Origin: Cellvibrio sp.
Lineage (GTDB): Bacteria > Pseudomonadota > Gammaproteobacteria > Pseudomonadales > Cellvibrionaceae
Length of the DNA stretch: 64,000 nucleotides
Assembly: GCA_016712405.1 (NCBI GenBank)
Contig: JADJRD010000014.1
Coordinates: 434,001-498,000, forward strand
Reading direction: 5' to 3'
Positions 18,796 through 28,218 of the stretch are shown here, in pieces. Every line of letters starts with the position of its first letter. The first letter of the stretch is position 1. The position numbers and the translations under genes were made by a program. Under the pieces are notes generated by a model. The model was not told the origin of the DNA. It was given only the letters and a program-made list of their open reading frames with translations, and did not search any database.

Positions 18796-18809
18796 TTTTG
18801 CGTTGGGGT

Positions 18810-18857
18810 GCAAACCCCAGCAAAATTTTTCAATCAAATTCCAATCTTGGGGTTTGC
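18810..18857. terminator. Inverted repeat between convergent genes
   Basis: GCAAACCCCA (18810-18819) and TGGGGTTTGC (18848-18857) are perfect 10-bp arms around 28 nt that include AATTTTT. It sits between the convergent exporter and CE2-type esterase genes and probably ends both transcripts. Confidence 0.5.
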
Positions 18858-18865
18858 CCCCCAGC

Positions 18866-19933
18866 CTACCAACCCATCAATTGCTTAATTTGTTCGGTTA
18901 ATTCTTTTGCCATCAATGCGTGTTGTTCTTTTGTTGGATGCGCGTCACTCGCATCACCAGAGTGATAGCTGGATTTTCCTTGATGCACTTTAGAATCATT
19001 TACTCGCTTCACTGTTTCTGCAAGATAATCCACTAACGCTGTTTTATTTTCCCCATTCAAAATCGAACCTTCGATTAACATAATTTCAGCTTGGGGGTGA
19101 TTGCCTCTTAATTTTTGAATAAATTTTACATAAGTGGAGACATAAGTTTCGCGATCGGGAATACCTGAGCTGAAATCATTGGTGCCCATTGCACTAATAA
19201 TTAAATCTGGTTGGTATTGTGGGTGATCCCACTGCAACTTCTTGTCATTATCGCCGACAGCCAATTCATAAAAATCGGGTAAGTTTTGCTCGTCTGTTTT
19301 GCCATTCCAGCTGCGAATTAATCCGCGACCACCCCAGCAGACTAAATGTACCTGCGCGTTTAACGAGTCCGCAATGAGCATGCCGTAAGACTCGCGTGCA
19401 TTCCACCAACGAGTGTTTTTCTGTTCGGCGGATACGCGGTCAATCGCTGCGCCGCAAGTGACTGAATCGCCCAGCACTAATAGTTTGCGCTTGGGTAATT
19501 CGGGTGCAGGTAAAAATTGTTTGCCATTTAATGAAAACCCGTTAATGGTGATATTGCCATGCCAGTTTTCAGAGCGGTGTGTGAGTCTTACTTTATGTTT
19601 TCCGGATTCTACAAAAGAAAACAATTCAACTTTTTGTAATTGATTGCCGATCTTGATCGCTTTTGCAGGTTGCTCGTCCACTATCACATCAATCCAGGAA
19701 TTACCGTTATTGCTTTTAATATTCACTGACAGTTGTGTGCCTTCTGCTTCCAGAAAAAAACTGACACCGGGATATCCCAGCAAAACACTTTTGTCAGCGT
19801 TGATGTGAGTGCGACCCATGATGGTGATATGGGAATCACTGGCAGAAATCTGAATCACGTTAGTGGTCTCTGTTTGCAATTGCTGACAAGCAGTTAACAA
19901 TAAAATGCTGATGATTGAGATAAGTTTTTTCAT
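18866..19933 (-). CDS. CE2-type carbohydrate acetyl esterase lipoprotein
   Basis: 355 residues. Lipoprotein signal with lipobox LLTAC (Cys about 16). An N-terminal beta-sandwich jelly-roll (about 25-140) precedes an SGNH hydrolase domain: catalytic Ser in VLGDSVTCG (about 156), GG in CWGGRGL, Asn in AMGTNDFS (about 252), and D/H in DAHPTKEQH near the C-terminus. This two-domain layout is that of carbohydrate esterase family 2, which removes acetyl groups from xylan or glucomannan. Probably outer-membrane anchored. Followed by a second SGNH esterase gene upstream (29-nt spacing), so an operon of two deacetylases is likely. Confidence 0.8.
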   Translation of the reverse strand: MKKLISIISILLLTACQQLQTETTNVIQISASDSHITIMGRTHINADKSVLLGYPGVSFFLEAEGTQLSVNIKSNNGNSWIDVIVDEQPAKAIKIGNQLQKVELFSFVESGKHKVRLTHRSENWHGNITINGFSLNGKQFLPAPELPKRKLLVLGDSVTCGAAIDRVSAEQKNTRWWNARESYGMLIADSLNAQVHLVCWGGRGLIRSWNGKTDEQNLPDFYELAVGDNDKKLQWDHPQYQPDLIISAMGTNDFSSGIPDRETYVSTYVKFIQKLRGNHPQAEIMLIEGSILNGENKTALVDYLAETVKRVNDSKVHQGKSSYHSGDASDAHPTKEQHALMAKELTEQIKQLMGW

Positions 19934-19962
19934 TGTGAGTTATCTTTTTCGATTTGTAATGC

Positions 19963-20700
19963 TTACTTCATCAATTCTAAAATATCCGGCGTCATAGCAT
20001 CCGCCCACACTTGATAGCCTTTTGCTGTCGGATGTAAAAAGTCACCCATAATGTCCGGTGAAATACTGCCATCTTTTTCCAATAGCAAGGGGCCGTAATC
20101 TTTAAAAATAATTGTATTTTTTATGTGCAATTTGCTGATGCGTTTGTTGAGTTCTTTTACTTTATTGCGATTGGGTGATTTTGCATCTTGATCAAATGGA
20201 AATACGCCATTTAATAAAATTTTGCTGTTTGGCCAAGCGAGTTGCAGTTGTTGAATAACTTTACCAACGCCGGCTGCCACTTGTTCGGGTGATTCGTTTA
20301 AATGACCAAAATTATTAACACCGATTAATACCACAATTAATTTAGGTTTGATGTTGCCTATAGCGCCGTGTTGTAGCCGCCATAAAGTATTCCCTGTGTG
20401 ATCACCTACAATACCAAAATTCGCTGCTTTTAATGGCGCAAAGTTTTTTTGCCAGATCTGCCAATCCCAACCTGCAGTTATTGAGTCACCAACAAATAAC
20501 AGATCGACCTGATCATATTGTGCAACCAAGGTATCTTCGGCATGCATTTTGTCCCAAGTATTGACTGACATCCATGAAAATTCTGTGGTGCGTTTGGAAG
20601 GGCTACTTCCTGAAATGGAATCTTGTGAAATTGCAGCGGACGAGAAACATATTCCGATCAATAAAAAATATTGCAACCAACGCAAATAATGGCGATTCAT
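19963..20700 (-). CDS. Secreted SGNH/GDSL hydrolase
   Basis: 245 residues with a signal peptide (cleavage about 25). SGNH blocks: LLFVGDSITAGWDW (Ser about 74), GIVGDHTGNTLWRL, VVLIGVNNFGH (Asn) and DFLHPTAKGYQVWADAM (Asp/His). This resembles the PAF-acetylhydrolase-like esterases used on acetylated glycans. Lies 29 nt upstream of, and probably co-transcribed with, the CE2-type esterase. Confidence 0.82.
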   Translation of the reverse strand: MNRHYLRWLQYFLLIGICFSSAAISQDSISGSSPSKRTTEFSWMSVNTWDKMHAEDTLVAQYDQVDLLFVGDSITAGWDWQIWQKNFAPLKAANFGIVGDHTGNTLWRLQHGAIGNIKPKLIVVLIGVNNFGHLNESPEQVAAGVGKVIQQLQLAWPNSKILLNGVFPFDQDAKSPNRNKVKELNKRISKLHIKNTIIFKDYGPLLLEKDGSISPDIMGDFLHPTAKGYQVWADAMTPDILELMK

Positions 20701-20757
20701 AAAATGTTCCTTTGTTAGGATATCAACGGGAAGGGTGAGTGCTGTTGTATTTTTTTA

Positions 20758-21807
20758 TTAGTTTTTTAAGGTTAATCTTTCGTTTTGATTATTCAAGCTT
20801 TGTACGCCGGCGAGGTTTAATACCAAATCCAACAATTCATCCCAAGGTTCTGCGTTGCGCATTCCTTTAATGGATTTATCAATTGCATTGGCTTTGCGTA
20901 ACATCTGTTGCAATTGCCCAGATTTGAGTCGACGTAACGCATTTTGAATTAAAGGCTGTCGTTTTTCCCAAATCCCAGCTTGTCTTGCTGCTGTTTCGAA
21001 AGATTTACCTTGTGCGGTGGCTTGAGCGATTAGATTCAGGCTGCGAATATCGCGCAAGACTGCCCAAAGCAAAGTGATGACATCGGTGCCTTCGCCTTTT
21101 AACCCTTGCAGGGTTTTTGCGGCTGCACGTACATCACCCTGCAGGGCTTTGTCGGCAAGACTAAAAACATCGTAACGCGCACTATCGGCAACTGCACTGG
21201 CCATTAATTCATAATTGATATGATTGTTGGTTGTGAGTAGCGCTAATTTTTCAATTTCTTGTACGGCGGCCAATAAATTACCTTCAATGCGTGAAGCTAA
21301 TAAATCAATCGCATTTTGATCGGCAGATAAGTTTGCTTGTTGTAACCGTGTTGCAATCCAACGTGATAGCTGGCTGGGCGGAATTGGCCAGATTTGTACG
21401 TGAATTCCATTGTCTTCAATAGCTTTTACCCATTTGCTTTTTTGTGTGCTGGAGTCCAGTTTTTCAGTGATAACCAGCAGTAAATTATCAGGCGAAGGGT
21501 TTTCTAAATATTCTTGGATGGCTTTAGTGCCCTTGTCGCCAGGTTTGCCATTTGGCATGCGAATTTCAAAGATTTTTTTGTCAGCAAATAGTGACAAACT
21601 GTTGGCGGATGCGAGTAATTGATTCCAGTCGAAACTGGTTTCTGCATGAAAAATTTCGCGTTCGGTAAAACCTTGTTGGCGAGCAGCTTTGCGGATTTGA
21701 TCGCAGGTTTCTTGTATTAGCAGAGGTTCATCACCGGACACCAAATAGACGGCCGCCAGTGTTTTATTCAGTGTTGAACTCAATTGATCAGGGCGAAGTT
21801 TGGCCAT
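20758..21807 (-). CDS. holA: DNA polymerase III delta subunit
   Basis: 349 residues, normal length. Clamp-loader subunit that opens the beta sliding clamp. Conserved start KLRPDQLSSTL with YLVSGDEPLLIQE, the beta-binding region near LSLFADKKIFEIRMP, and the C-terminal collar domain (ALRRLKSGQLQQMLRKANAIDKSIKG). The ATG lies inside the end of lptE (20-nt overlap), in the conserved leuS-lptE-holA order. Confidence 0.96.
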   Translation of the reverse strand: MAKLRPDQLSSTLNKTLAAVYLVSGDEPLLIQETCDQIRKAARQQGFTEREIFHAETSFDWNQLLASANSLSLFADKKIFEIRMPNGKPGDKGTKAIQEYLENPSPDNLLLVITEKLDSSTQKSKWVKAIEDNGIHVQIWPIPPSQLSRWIATRLQQANLSADQNAIDLLASRIEGNLLAAVQEIEKLALLTTNNHINYELMASAVADSARYDVFSLADKALQGDVRAAAKTLQGLKGEGTDVITLLWAVLRDIRSLNLIAQATAQGKSFETAARQAGIWEKRQPLIQNALRRLKSGQLQQMLRKANAIDKSIKGMRNAEPWDELLDLVLNLAGVQSLNNQNERLTLKN

Positions 21808-22309
21808 GATCTTTATTGTCTGAGCGTTGACTAAGCAGTAATCGTGTTCGGCGCAAAATTTGTTGCGCTAATTCACGATGCATTTCACGAAGTATTAAGG
21901 CTTCTTCTTGTGCAGCGCCGTTGGCGTTATTTAAATTGTAATTGTAAGTGCGAGTAACACTAGCGCGAGTAAATTTTTCTGACGATTGTTGATCGCTTCC
22001 CAATCGATATTCCACACTTAATGTTAATTCGTAAGCGCTGGTCAGTGCGTCGGCACCAACACCTGCTGTGCGTCGATCCAGCTCTAAATTTTGAATCTGT
22101 AATTGATTTGTCGCCGATTCACTTTCTTTTAGGTGGTAGGTATCTAACGCCGGACGAAGATAAGTAAAAAATGCGGTATGTTCGTCATCTGCTGAAATCG
22201 CAATATCAGTCCATTGCAATTGCGACGAAAGCTTCGGATCACTGCCGCGCAAATGCCAGCCGCAAGCAGTGAGCAGGAAAATGCAAAAAATAATTAAGGA
22301 TTTTTTCAT
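21788..22309 (-). CDS. lptE: LPS-assembly lipoprotein LptE
   Basis: 173 residues; lipobox LLTAC with the acylated Cys near residue 16, followed by the family hallmark GWHLRG. LptE plugs and stabilises the LptD barrel that inserts lipopolysaccharide in the outer membrane. The gene begins directly after the leuS stop (TAA then ATG) and its end overlaps holA. Confidence 0.95.
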   Translation of the reverse strand: MKKSLIIFCIFLLTACGWHLRGSDPKLSSQLQWTDIAISADDEHTAFFTYLRPALDTYHLKESESATNQLQIQNLELDRRTAGVGADALTSAYELTLSVEYRLGSDQQSSEKFTRASVTRTYNYNLNNANGAAQEEALILREMHRELAQQILRRTRLLLSQRSDNKDHGQTSP

Positions 22310-24967
22310 TTAACTCGCCACAATATTCACAAGCTTGTTCGGCACAATAATAATTTTACGCACAGTTACGCCTTCCAAAAATTTCTGTACATTTTCTTGT
22401 ATCAGTGCGTTTTGCTCTAACCATTCTTTTGGCGCGTCAACGGCAGCATCCAATTTGCCGCGCAATTTTCCATTGACTTGAACGACCACTTCAATGGTTG
22501 ACCGAACCAGTGCGGCTTCATCTAACTGGGGCCAACTTTCATTCAACGGAATACTGTTATGCCCCAAGGCTTGCCACAAGTATTGAGTGATGTGGGGCAC
22601 AATTGGTGCGAGTAATAAAATCGCCGCTTCCAATGCTTCTCGTTCAACTGCTAAGCCTTGTGGATTGGCGCGATCAGAAAGTTTGCCAGTTTCATTAAGC
22701 AATTCCATAGTGGCTGCTATTGCAGTATTAAATGTTTGACGACGTCCGTAATCGTCACTCACTTTTTGAATGGTCTCGTGAGTTTTACGACGTAAATCTT
22801 TTTGCGATTGAGGCAAAACCTTGACATCTAATGTTGCTGGCGTGCCTGCATTGATATGTCCCTCAACCGCTTTCCACAGGCGACGAAGAAAACGGCTTGC
22901 ACCTTCAACGCCCGAATCACTCCATTCCAAACTTTGTTCCGGCGGCGCAGCAAACATAGTAAACAAACGCACAGTATCCGCGCCGTATTGATTGATTACC
23001 GATTCCGGATCAACACCATTGGCTTTGGATTTGGACATTTTAATTACGCCACCAAATTCCACTGCTTTTCCGGTTTGTTTGTGTGAGGCTTTAATCAAGC
23101 GACCTTTTTCATCTCGTTCAATAACCACATTCTCGGGTTCGATCCAATTTTCTTTGCCATCCGCTTCTTTAGTAAAAAAAGATTCAGCATTCACCATGCC
23201 CTGACAAAGCAAACGTTCGAAAGGTTCGTCGCCGCTGACCAAACCTTCATCGCGCATTAATTTGTGGAAGAAACGTGAGTAAAGCAAATGCAAAATGGCG
23301 TGTTCGATACCGCCCACATATTGATCCACAGGCAACCAATAATCGGCAGCTTTTTTGTCGATCATGCCGCCGGTAAATTGCGGGCAAGTGTAACGTGCGT
23401 AATACCAGCTGGATTCCATAAAGGTATCGAAGGTATCGGTTTCGCGTTCGATATATTTGCCGTCGAGCTCGTCTTTTTTCCAATTGAGATCGGCTTTTAT
23501 CGGGGATTGAACTCCATTCATGATTACATCTTCAGGTAATAAAACCGGAAGCTTATGTGCTGGAACCGGAATTTCTCCGCCTTCTGGCAAATTGAACATA
23601 GGAATGGGCGCACCCCAATAACGTTGGCGAGAGACACCCCAATCACGCAAACGATAATTGGTTTTCACTCTTCCTTTATTGGCCATTTCCAAGGTGGAAG
23701 CGATTGCATCAAAGGCTGCGTTGAAATCGAGTCCGTTGTATTCGCCGGAGTTGATGAGTATGCCTTTTTCGGTGAAGGGTAAGACCCCCTCCGGCTCCCC
23801 CTTCCTAGGGGTGGAGTCTGGTCCTCCCCCTGGCAAGGGGGAGTTAGAGGGGGTCAAGTCTGCAGGGCTAATTACCACGCTTATCGGTAAATCATATTTT
23901 TTGGCAAACTCGTAATCACGTTCATCATGCGCAGGCACTGCCATCACAGCCCCTGAGCCGTAATCCATCAATACATAGTTGGCGACCCACACGGCGACCG
24001 GTTCGCCGGTGATGGGATGCAAAGCCTTAATGCCGGTATCCATACCTTTCTTATCCATAGTGGCCATATCGGCTTCGGCGACTGATTGCACTTTGCAGTC
24101 GGCAATAAATTTAGCAAGTGCTGGATTCTTCGCTGATAACAATTTTGAAATGGGATGTTCAGCCGCGAGGCTCACATAGGTCACGCCCATCAAGGTATCG
24201 GGGCGGGTGGTATAAATGTCGAAACCGGTAAATTCACCCACAGGCGATTGCAAATCAAAACGCATTTCCAAGCCACGGCTTTTACCGATCCAATTGCGCT
24301 GCATGGTTTTGACTTGCTCTGGCCAATTGGGGAGCTTGTCCAAATCGTTCAATAATTCTTCCGCATAATCGGTGATCTTGATAAACCACTGCGGGATTTC
24401 CTTGCGTTCAACCAATGCGCCTGAGCGCCAGCCGCGGCCGTCGATGACTTGCTCGTTGGCTAATACGGTTTGGTCAATCGGGTCCCAGTTGACTGTGGAC
24501 ATCTTCTTATAGACAAGACCTTTCTCGTACAAGCGAGTGAAAAACCACTGTTCCCATTTGTAGTACTCAGGTTTACAGGTGGTCAATTCGCGAGACCAAT
24601 CAAAACCAAAACCTAATTGTTTCAACTGGCTGCGCATATGGTCAGTGTTGGAGTAAGTCCACTTGGCGGGAGCCGTATTGTGTTTGAGCGCAGCGTTTTC
24701 CGCAGGTAGACCAAAAGCATCCCAACCCATGGGATGAAGCACATTTTTACCCTGCATACGTTGGTAGCGAGAGATCACATCAGTAATGGTGTAGTTGCGC
24801 ACATGTCCCATATGCAGTTTGCCGCTGGGGTAGGGAAACATCGCCAGGCAGTAGAACTTTTCTTTGCTGGTATCTTCGGTCACTTTGAAGCTTTGGTGTT
24901 TTTCCCAATGAGCTTGTGCCAGGGTTTCTACTTCGGCGGGGTTATATTGATCTTGCATCACCATCAT
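22310..24967 (-). CDS. leuS: Leucyl-tRNA synthetase with repeat-derived insertion
   Basis: 885 residues, about 25 more than the usual 860. Attaches leucine to tRNA-Leu. Class I motifs are intact: HMGH in YPSGKLHMGHVRNYT and KMSKS in VIKMSKSKANGVDP; the CP1 editing domain lies between. Start ATG 24967 has AGG close upstream; ATG 24958 (MQDQYNPAEVE) is equally plausible. The extra residues (about 371-396, SNSPLPGG and TPRKGEPEG) coincide exactly with a palindromic GC-rich repeat (23783-23855) found in spacers elsewhere in the window, inserted in frame in a loop of the editing domain. Confidence 0.97.
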   Translation of the reverse strand: MMVMQDQYNPAEVETLAQAHWEKHQSFKVTEDTSKEKFYCLAMFPYPSGKLHMGHVRNYTITDVISRYQRMQGKNVLHPMGWDAFGLPAENAALKHNTAPAKWTYSNTDHMRSQLKQLGFGFDWSRELTTCKPEYYKWEQWFFTRLYEKGLVYKKMSTVNWDPIDQTVLANEQVIDGRGWRSGALVERKEIPQWFIKITDYAEELLNDLDKLPNWPEQVKTMQRNWIGKSRGLEMRFDLQSPVGEFTGFDIYTTRPDTLMGVTYVSLAAEHPISKLLSAKNPALAKFIADCKVQSVAEADMATMDKKGMDTGIKALHPITGEPVAVWVANYVLMDYGSGAVMAVPAHDERDYEFAKKYDLPISVVISPADLTPSNSPLPGGGPDSTPRKGEPEGVLPFTEKGILINSGEYNGLDFNAAFDAIASTLEMANKGRVKTNYRLRDWGVSRQRYWGAPIPMFNLPEGGEIPVPAHKLPVLLPEDVIMNGVQSPIKADLNWKKDELDGKYIERETDTFDTFMESSWYYARYTCPQFTGGMIDKKAADYWLPVDQYVGGIEHAILHLLYSRFFHKLMRDEGLVSGDEPFERLLCQGMVNAESFFTKEADGKENWIEPENVVIERDEKGRLIKASHKQTGKAVEFGGVIKMSKSKANGVDPESVINQYGADTVRLFTMFAAPPEQSLEWSDSGVEGASRFLRRLWKAVEGHINAGTPATLDVKVLPQSQKDLRRKTHETIQKVSDDYGRRQTFNTAIAATMELLNETGKLSDRANPQGLAVEREALEAAILLLAPIVPHITQYLWQALGHNSIPLNESWPQLDEAALVRSTIEVVVQVNGKLRGKLDAAVDAPKEWLEQNALIQENVQKFLEGVTVRKIIIVPNKLVNIVAS
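23783..23855. repeat. CCCCTAACCTCCCC-family palindromic element inside leuS
   Basis: 73 bp bounded by perfect arms GACCCCCTC (23783-23791) and GAGGGGGTC (23847-23855), with nested inner arms (CTCCCCCTTCC, CCTCCCCCTGGCAAGGGGG). Same family as 53728-53889, 56433-56544 and the half-element in aroA. The length leaves the leuS frame open and adds about 25 residues. Confidence 0.88.
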
Positions 24968-25293
24968 GGAGCCTTAATGTCTAAATCGTTAGGATAACGG
25001 AATAAATCGGGATAAAAAGAACACAGATTATAGTGGTAAGCCAATGGTAAGTGCAGCGTTTTTGCTTGGTAAGTGTATTTTGCGCGCTGGTTGTTAGAGT
25101 TCAAACTCATGTTTTGAGGTAAGTTTTGCGTCATTCTTGAGCCAAGCATGGCGGCGGGTCAAATCGGCATTCATATTATAAATAGATGAGTGGTTTGCAC
25201 TGACCAAATAGATATTTATAAAAGAATAAATAGATAGGGGCGTCTTAATACGTCCGTTATAGTGATCATAAGTACTGATAATAAGGAACACAG
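24968..25293. other. Divergent intergenic region, leuS / TonB-system operon
   Basis: 326 bp between divergently transcribed leuS and the DUF3450 gene. It must hold both promoters. AT-rich direct repeats (AAATAGATA at about 25206 and 25229) are visible and the plus-strand gene has an AAGGAA ribosome site. No convincing gene or RNA seen. Confidence 0.5.
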
Positions 25294-26079
25294 ATGTTAA
25301 GCAAGCGATTGATTGGAGTGTTATTGGTTGTAATCCCCTTTGCCGGTATATCTAAAGCCAATACAGACGAGTTGATGCAGCAGTGGATCAAGCTGGAAAG
25401 TCAAAAAGGTAAACTGCAGACGGAATGGGCAGAACGTAAGGCCGAACTGGAGCGGCGCCAACAATTGCTGGTTGCGGAACAGGGCTCATTACAGGAAGTG
25501 TTGTCGCAAACTGCTGAGTCCCGTTCTGACACGGATCAGCGTCGAAAGACCTTGCTCACCGATCAAGAGCGCCTCGAACAAGAGCAAGCACTCTTGGGAG
25601 AGCAGGTCAGTAAGGCAATAGAATCCCTTCACTCCATTCAATACCGATTACCGCCACCACTGGCAACGGAAGTCGACGTAAAAATGAAAACTCTTCAATC
25701 AGATCTGACTGGCAGTGAGAAGCTTGAGCGCTTGTTGTCGATTTATAAACTAATTAATGAATTTGATCAGCGTGTTGCCATCAACAAAGCCACCATCGAA
25801 TTACCGGTTACAGGTCAGGAATCCACACGTTCAGTTCGCGTAACACAAATTTATTTGGGATTAACCCAGGGTTGGTATCTTAGCGAGGATGCCAGTGAAT
25901 ACGGTTATGGGCGGGCAACTGCTTTAGGTTGGAAATGGTGGAGCAATCAGGATGCTGAGAGTGAATTGGGTCAGGAGTTGGATCCGAAGGAAATAGAAAC
26001 TTTGATCAGTATTATGGAAAACCCTGCGTTAGCGGAATTGGTTTCGTTACCTGTAAAACTGGAAACAAAGGATAATTGA
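25294..26079 (+). CDS. DUF3450 periplasmic protein of a TonB system
   Basis: 261 residues; signal peptide (cleavage after ISKA, about 22), a long coiled coil (about 26-110, rich in Lys, Glu and Gln) and a conserved C-terminal block (SVRVTQIYLGLTQGWYLSEDASEYGYGR, WKWW). Matches the DUF3450 proteins that lead TtpC/TonB2-type operons in Vibrio and Shewanella. Good ribosome site (AAGGAA) before ATG. First gene of a six-gene operon; role in the complex is not established. Confidence 0.85.
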   Translation: MLSKRLIGVLLVVIPFAGISKANTDELMQQWIKLESQKGKLQTEWAERKAELERRQQLLVAEQGSLQEVLSQTAESRSDTDQRRKTLLTDQERLEQEQALLGEQVSKAIESLHSIQYRLPPPLATEVDVKMKTLQSDLTGSEKLERLLSIYKLINEFDQRVAINKATIELPVTGQESTRSVRVTQIYLGLTQGWYLSEDASEYGYGRATALGWKWWSNQDAESELGQELDPKEIETLISIMENPALAELVSLPVKLETKDN

Positions 26080-26081
26080 TC

Positions 26082-27380
26082 ATGAAAACTATAAAAATCA
26101 TTGCGGGTATGTTTGCTTTATGTTGTTTGCCAATTCTGGCAAGTGCTAACGCAGAAGTTGAAAAAAAATTAATCGAACGTATCAGCAAGTCACAAGCTGA
26201 GCTGCAAAATTTGCAAAAAAAGATTACGCAAGAAAGTGCGGCCTATGCCAATACATTGGATAGACAGCAGCAAGCATTGAAAGACTTGCGTGAGAAAGCG
26301 GCAGTGATACGCCGTGAAAAAGATGAGCAACTTCTTAGCTTGGAACAATTAAAAACGCGTGTTGATCAATGGTCCAGTCAAAGTAATTATCAGCAAAGTT
26401 TATTGGTACATTATCTAGAATCAACTGGGCTGATCAACGCTTTACCTGGTGAAGAGAAGCAGGTAAAGCCTGAAGCTTTAACGCTTATCGCTGCAGATAT
26501 CACATCAAAATTAAATCCGGCGTGGGTAAACTCGGAACTGATAACGCCCTCTGGTGAAGTAGTCCCAAGTCAGTCTTTGCAACTGGGTGCAATTAAACTG
26601 GCCTATAACCAGGAATTGGATTTGGCCGGAATAGTGGCTGAGTTGGCAGGTGAGTCTCGATTGGCTTTTGTTTTTGATAGTCAACAAAAAAATCACATTG
26701 AAGCATTGAGTGCAACCGGTACTGGGCTGGTGAGTTTTGATCCGACTTTAGGTAAGGCTTTTGAATTGATTGGACAAAATGACACATTGTTAGGCCATAT
26801 TGAAAAAGGTGGCGCCTGGGCAATTCCGATTGTGTTGTTTGGTATTCTCGCGTTGATTATTTCAATCGTCAAAGCCATTGAATTTATACGCTTGCCAAAA
26901 CTCCACAAAGAGTTGGGAGACCTTCTAATCGCTAACAAAAATGCACCGGATAGTTTTGAAGTCAAGAATGCAATTGCTCAAGCGGGGTTGCCGCAACAAC
27001 AACTGATCGACATAGTGAAACGGACGCTGGTTTCTCAGCAGCGCGATGATTTTATGGTTGCCTATTTAATGGAGTATAGGCACAAAGTTGAGCGCTTTAT
27101 GAATCTGGTGAGTGTTACTGCCTCTATAGCAGCGCTATTGGGTTTGTTAGGAGCAGTATCAGGCATGATTACCACATTCAAAATGATGACTATTTTTGGA
27201 ACTGGCGATGCCTCTACAGTATCGGGCGGTATTTCTATCGCGTTGATTACAACAGAGTTGGGTTTGGTGGTCGCGATCCCCTCATTGATCGCCAGTGCTT
27301 TACTTTCCAGAAAAATAAAATCTTATTTGCATGATCTGGAAAGCTTTGCGATTAAAGTGAGTAAAGTGAATTTTAGTTAA
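26082..27380 (+). CDS. TtpC-like MotA/TolQ/ExbB proton-channel protein
   Basis: 432 residues from ATG 26082, chosen over TTG 26076 because AAGGA lies about 8 nt upstream. Signal-peptide-like start, periplasmic coiled-coil domain (about 22-240) and a C-terminal three-helix MotA/TolQ/ExbB module (about 248-425) with ASIAALLGLLGAVSGMITTFKMM and ALITTELGLVVAIPSLIAS. This long ExbB-like protein with an extra periplasmic part is the TtpC component needed in TonB2 systems (family knowledge). Starts 2 nt after the DUF3450 stop. Confidence 0.87.
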   Translation: MKTIKIIAGMFALCCLPILASANAEVEKKLIERISKSQAELQNLQKKITQESAAYANTLDRQQQALKDLREKAAVIRREKDEQLLSLEQLKTRVDQWSSQSNYQQSLLVHYLESTGLINALPGEEKQVKPEALTLIAADITSKLNPAWVNSELITPSGEVVPSQSLQLGAIKLAYNQELDLAGIVAELAGESRLAFVFDSQQKNHIEALSATGTGLVSFDPTLGKAFELIGQNDTLLGHIEKGGAWAIPIVLFGILALIISIVKAIEFIRLPKLHKELGDLLIANKNAPDSFEVKNAIAQAGLPQQQLIDIVKRTLVSQQRDDFMVAYLMEYRHKVERFMNLVSVTASIAALLGLLGAVSGMITTFKMMTIFGTGDASTVSGGISIALITTELGLVVAIPSLIASALLSRKIKSYLHDLESFAIKVSKVNFS

Positions 27381-27410
27381 GCAATGTGATTTTTAGCCAG
27401 GTCAGAAACT

Positions 27411-27821
27411 ATGGATCTTTCGTCAGAATATTACTGGTTAAAAAGCATTGTGGTCTGGGCCATTTTTTTAATGGCTTTTATCACCTATGCGATTTTACTC
27501 AATCTCTGCTTTTTTCTAAAAATGGATAAGGCTTGGTATGAAAAATCCAGCTTTTGGTATGGCCCTCTCAAAGATATGTTGTCGTCATTACCGCTGTTGG
27601 GGTTGTTGGGGACAATTACCGGTTTATTGGATACTTTTTTCCGCATGTCGGTGGAAAAATCTTTTGCCATACAAGAAATTATTAGTGGTGGAATTGCCGA
27701 AGCATTATTTACTACAGAGTTGGGTTTGGTCACGGTGATACCCGGTTTGTTAATGCTCAACTATCTACAACGTAAAAAAACCAAATGGGAAATCAAGTTA
27801 GCAAATGAAATCGTCAATTGA
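27411..27821 (+). CDS. exbB: ExbB-like proton-channel subunit
   Basis: 136 residues, three membrane helices; conserved LPLLGLLGTITGLLDTFFRM and IAEALFTTELGLVTVIPGLLML blocks. Short ExbB2 type. Forms the inner-membrane motor with ExbD that energises TonB. Its end overlaps exbD by 17 nt. Confidence 0.9.
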   Translation: MDLSSEYYWLKSIVVWAIFLMAFITYAILLNLCFFLKMDKAWYEKSSFWYGPLKDMLSSLPLLGLLGTITGLLDTFFRMSVEKSFAIQEIISGGIAEALFTTELGLVTVIPGLLMLNYLQRKKTKWEIKLANEIVN

Positions 27822-28215
27822 ACAAAAAATTCAAGAAGCCAAAGGCCAGGACATTGATTTAACGCCCTTGTTGGATGTGGTTTTTATCCTGCTGATTTTT
27901 TTTATAGTCACCACTGTTTTTGTCAAAGAAACCGGTGTGGATGTGGATAAGCCACAAGCGATTTCTTCAAAATCCATTCAAAATTCGATTATTCTGTTGG
28001 CGATTACCCGATCCCATGAAGTGATTTATGGTGGAACCAACATTGGAATTTCGGGGGTGCGCAATACCCTCACTCAATTAACCAAAAATGAACCCAAACC
28101 TTTGGTGATTCAGGCAGATAAATCAGTTCCCACTGATGTGCTGGTGCGAGTTATTGATCAAGCAAAATTAGCGGGCATCGAAAAAATAAACATTGCGACT
28201 TTGGTGTCGGAGTAA
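27805..28215 (+). CDS. exbD: ExbD-like proton-channel subunit
   Basis: 136 residues: short cytoplasmic start, one membrane helix with the essential aspartate in DLTPLLDVVFILLIFFIVTT (Asp about 24) and a periplasmic domain ending in KINIATL. Couples proton flow to TonB. Overlaps exbB and is followed 3 nt later by tonB. Confidence 0.93.
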   Translation: MKSSIEQKIQEAKGQDIDLTPLLDVVFILLIFFIVTTVFVKETGVDVDKPQAISSKSIQNSIILLAITRSHEVIYGGTNIGISGVRNTLTQLTKNEPKPLVIQADKSVPTDVLVRVIDQAKLAGIEKINIATLVSE

Positions 28216-28218
28216 ACG

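Noticed and set aside
23247..24355. Several open frames of 60-90 codons opposite or inside leuS
   Set aside because: Shadows of leuS codon structure; no ribosome sites.
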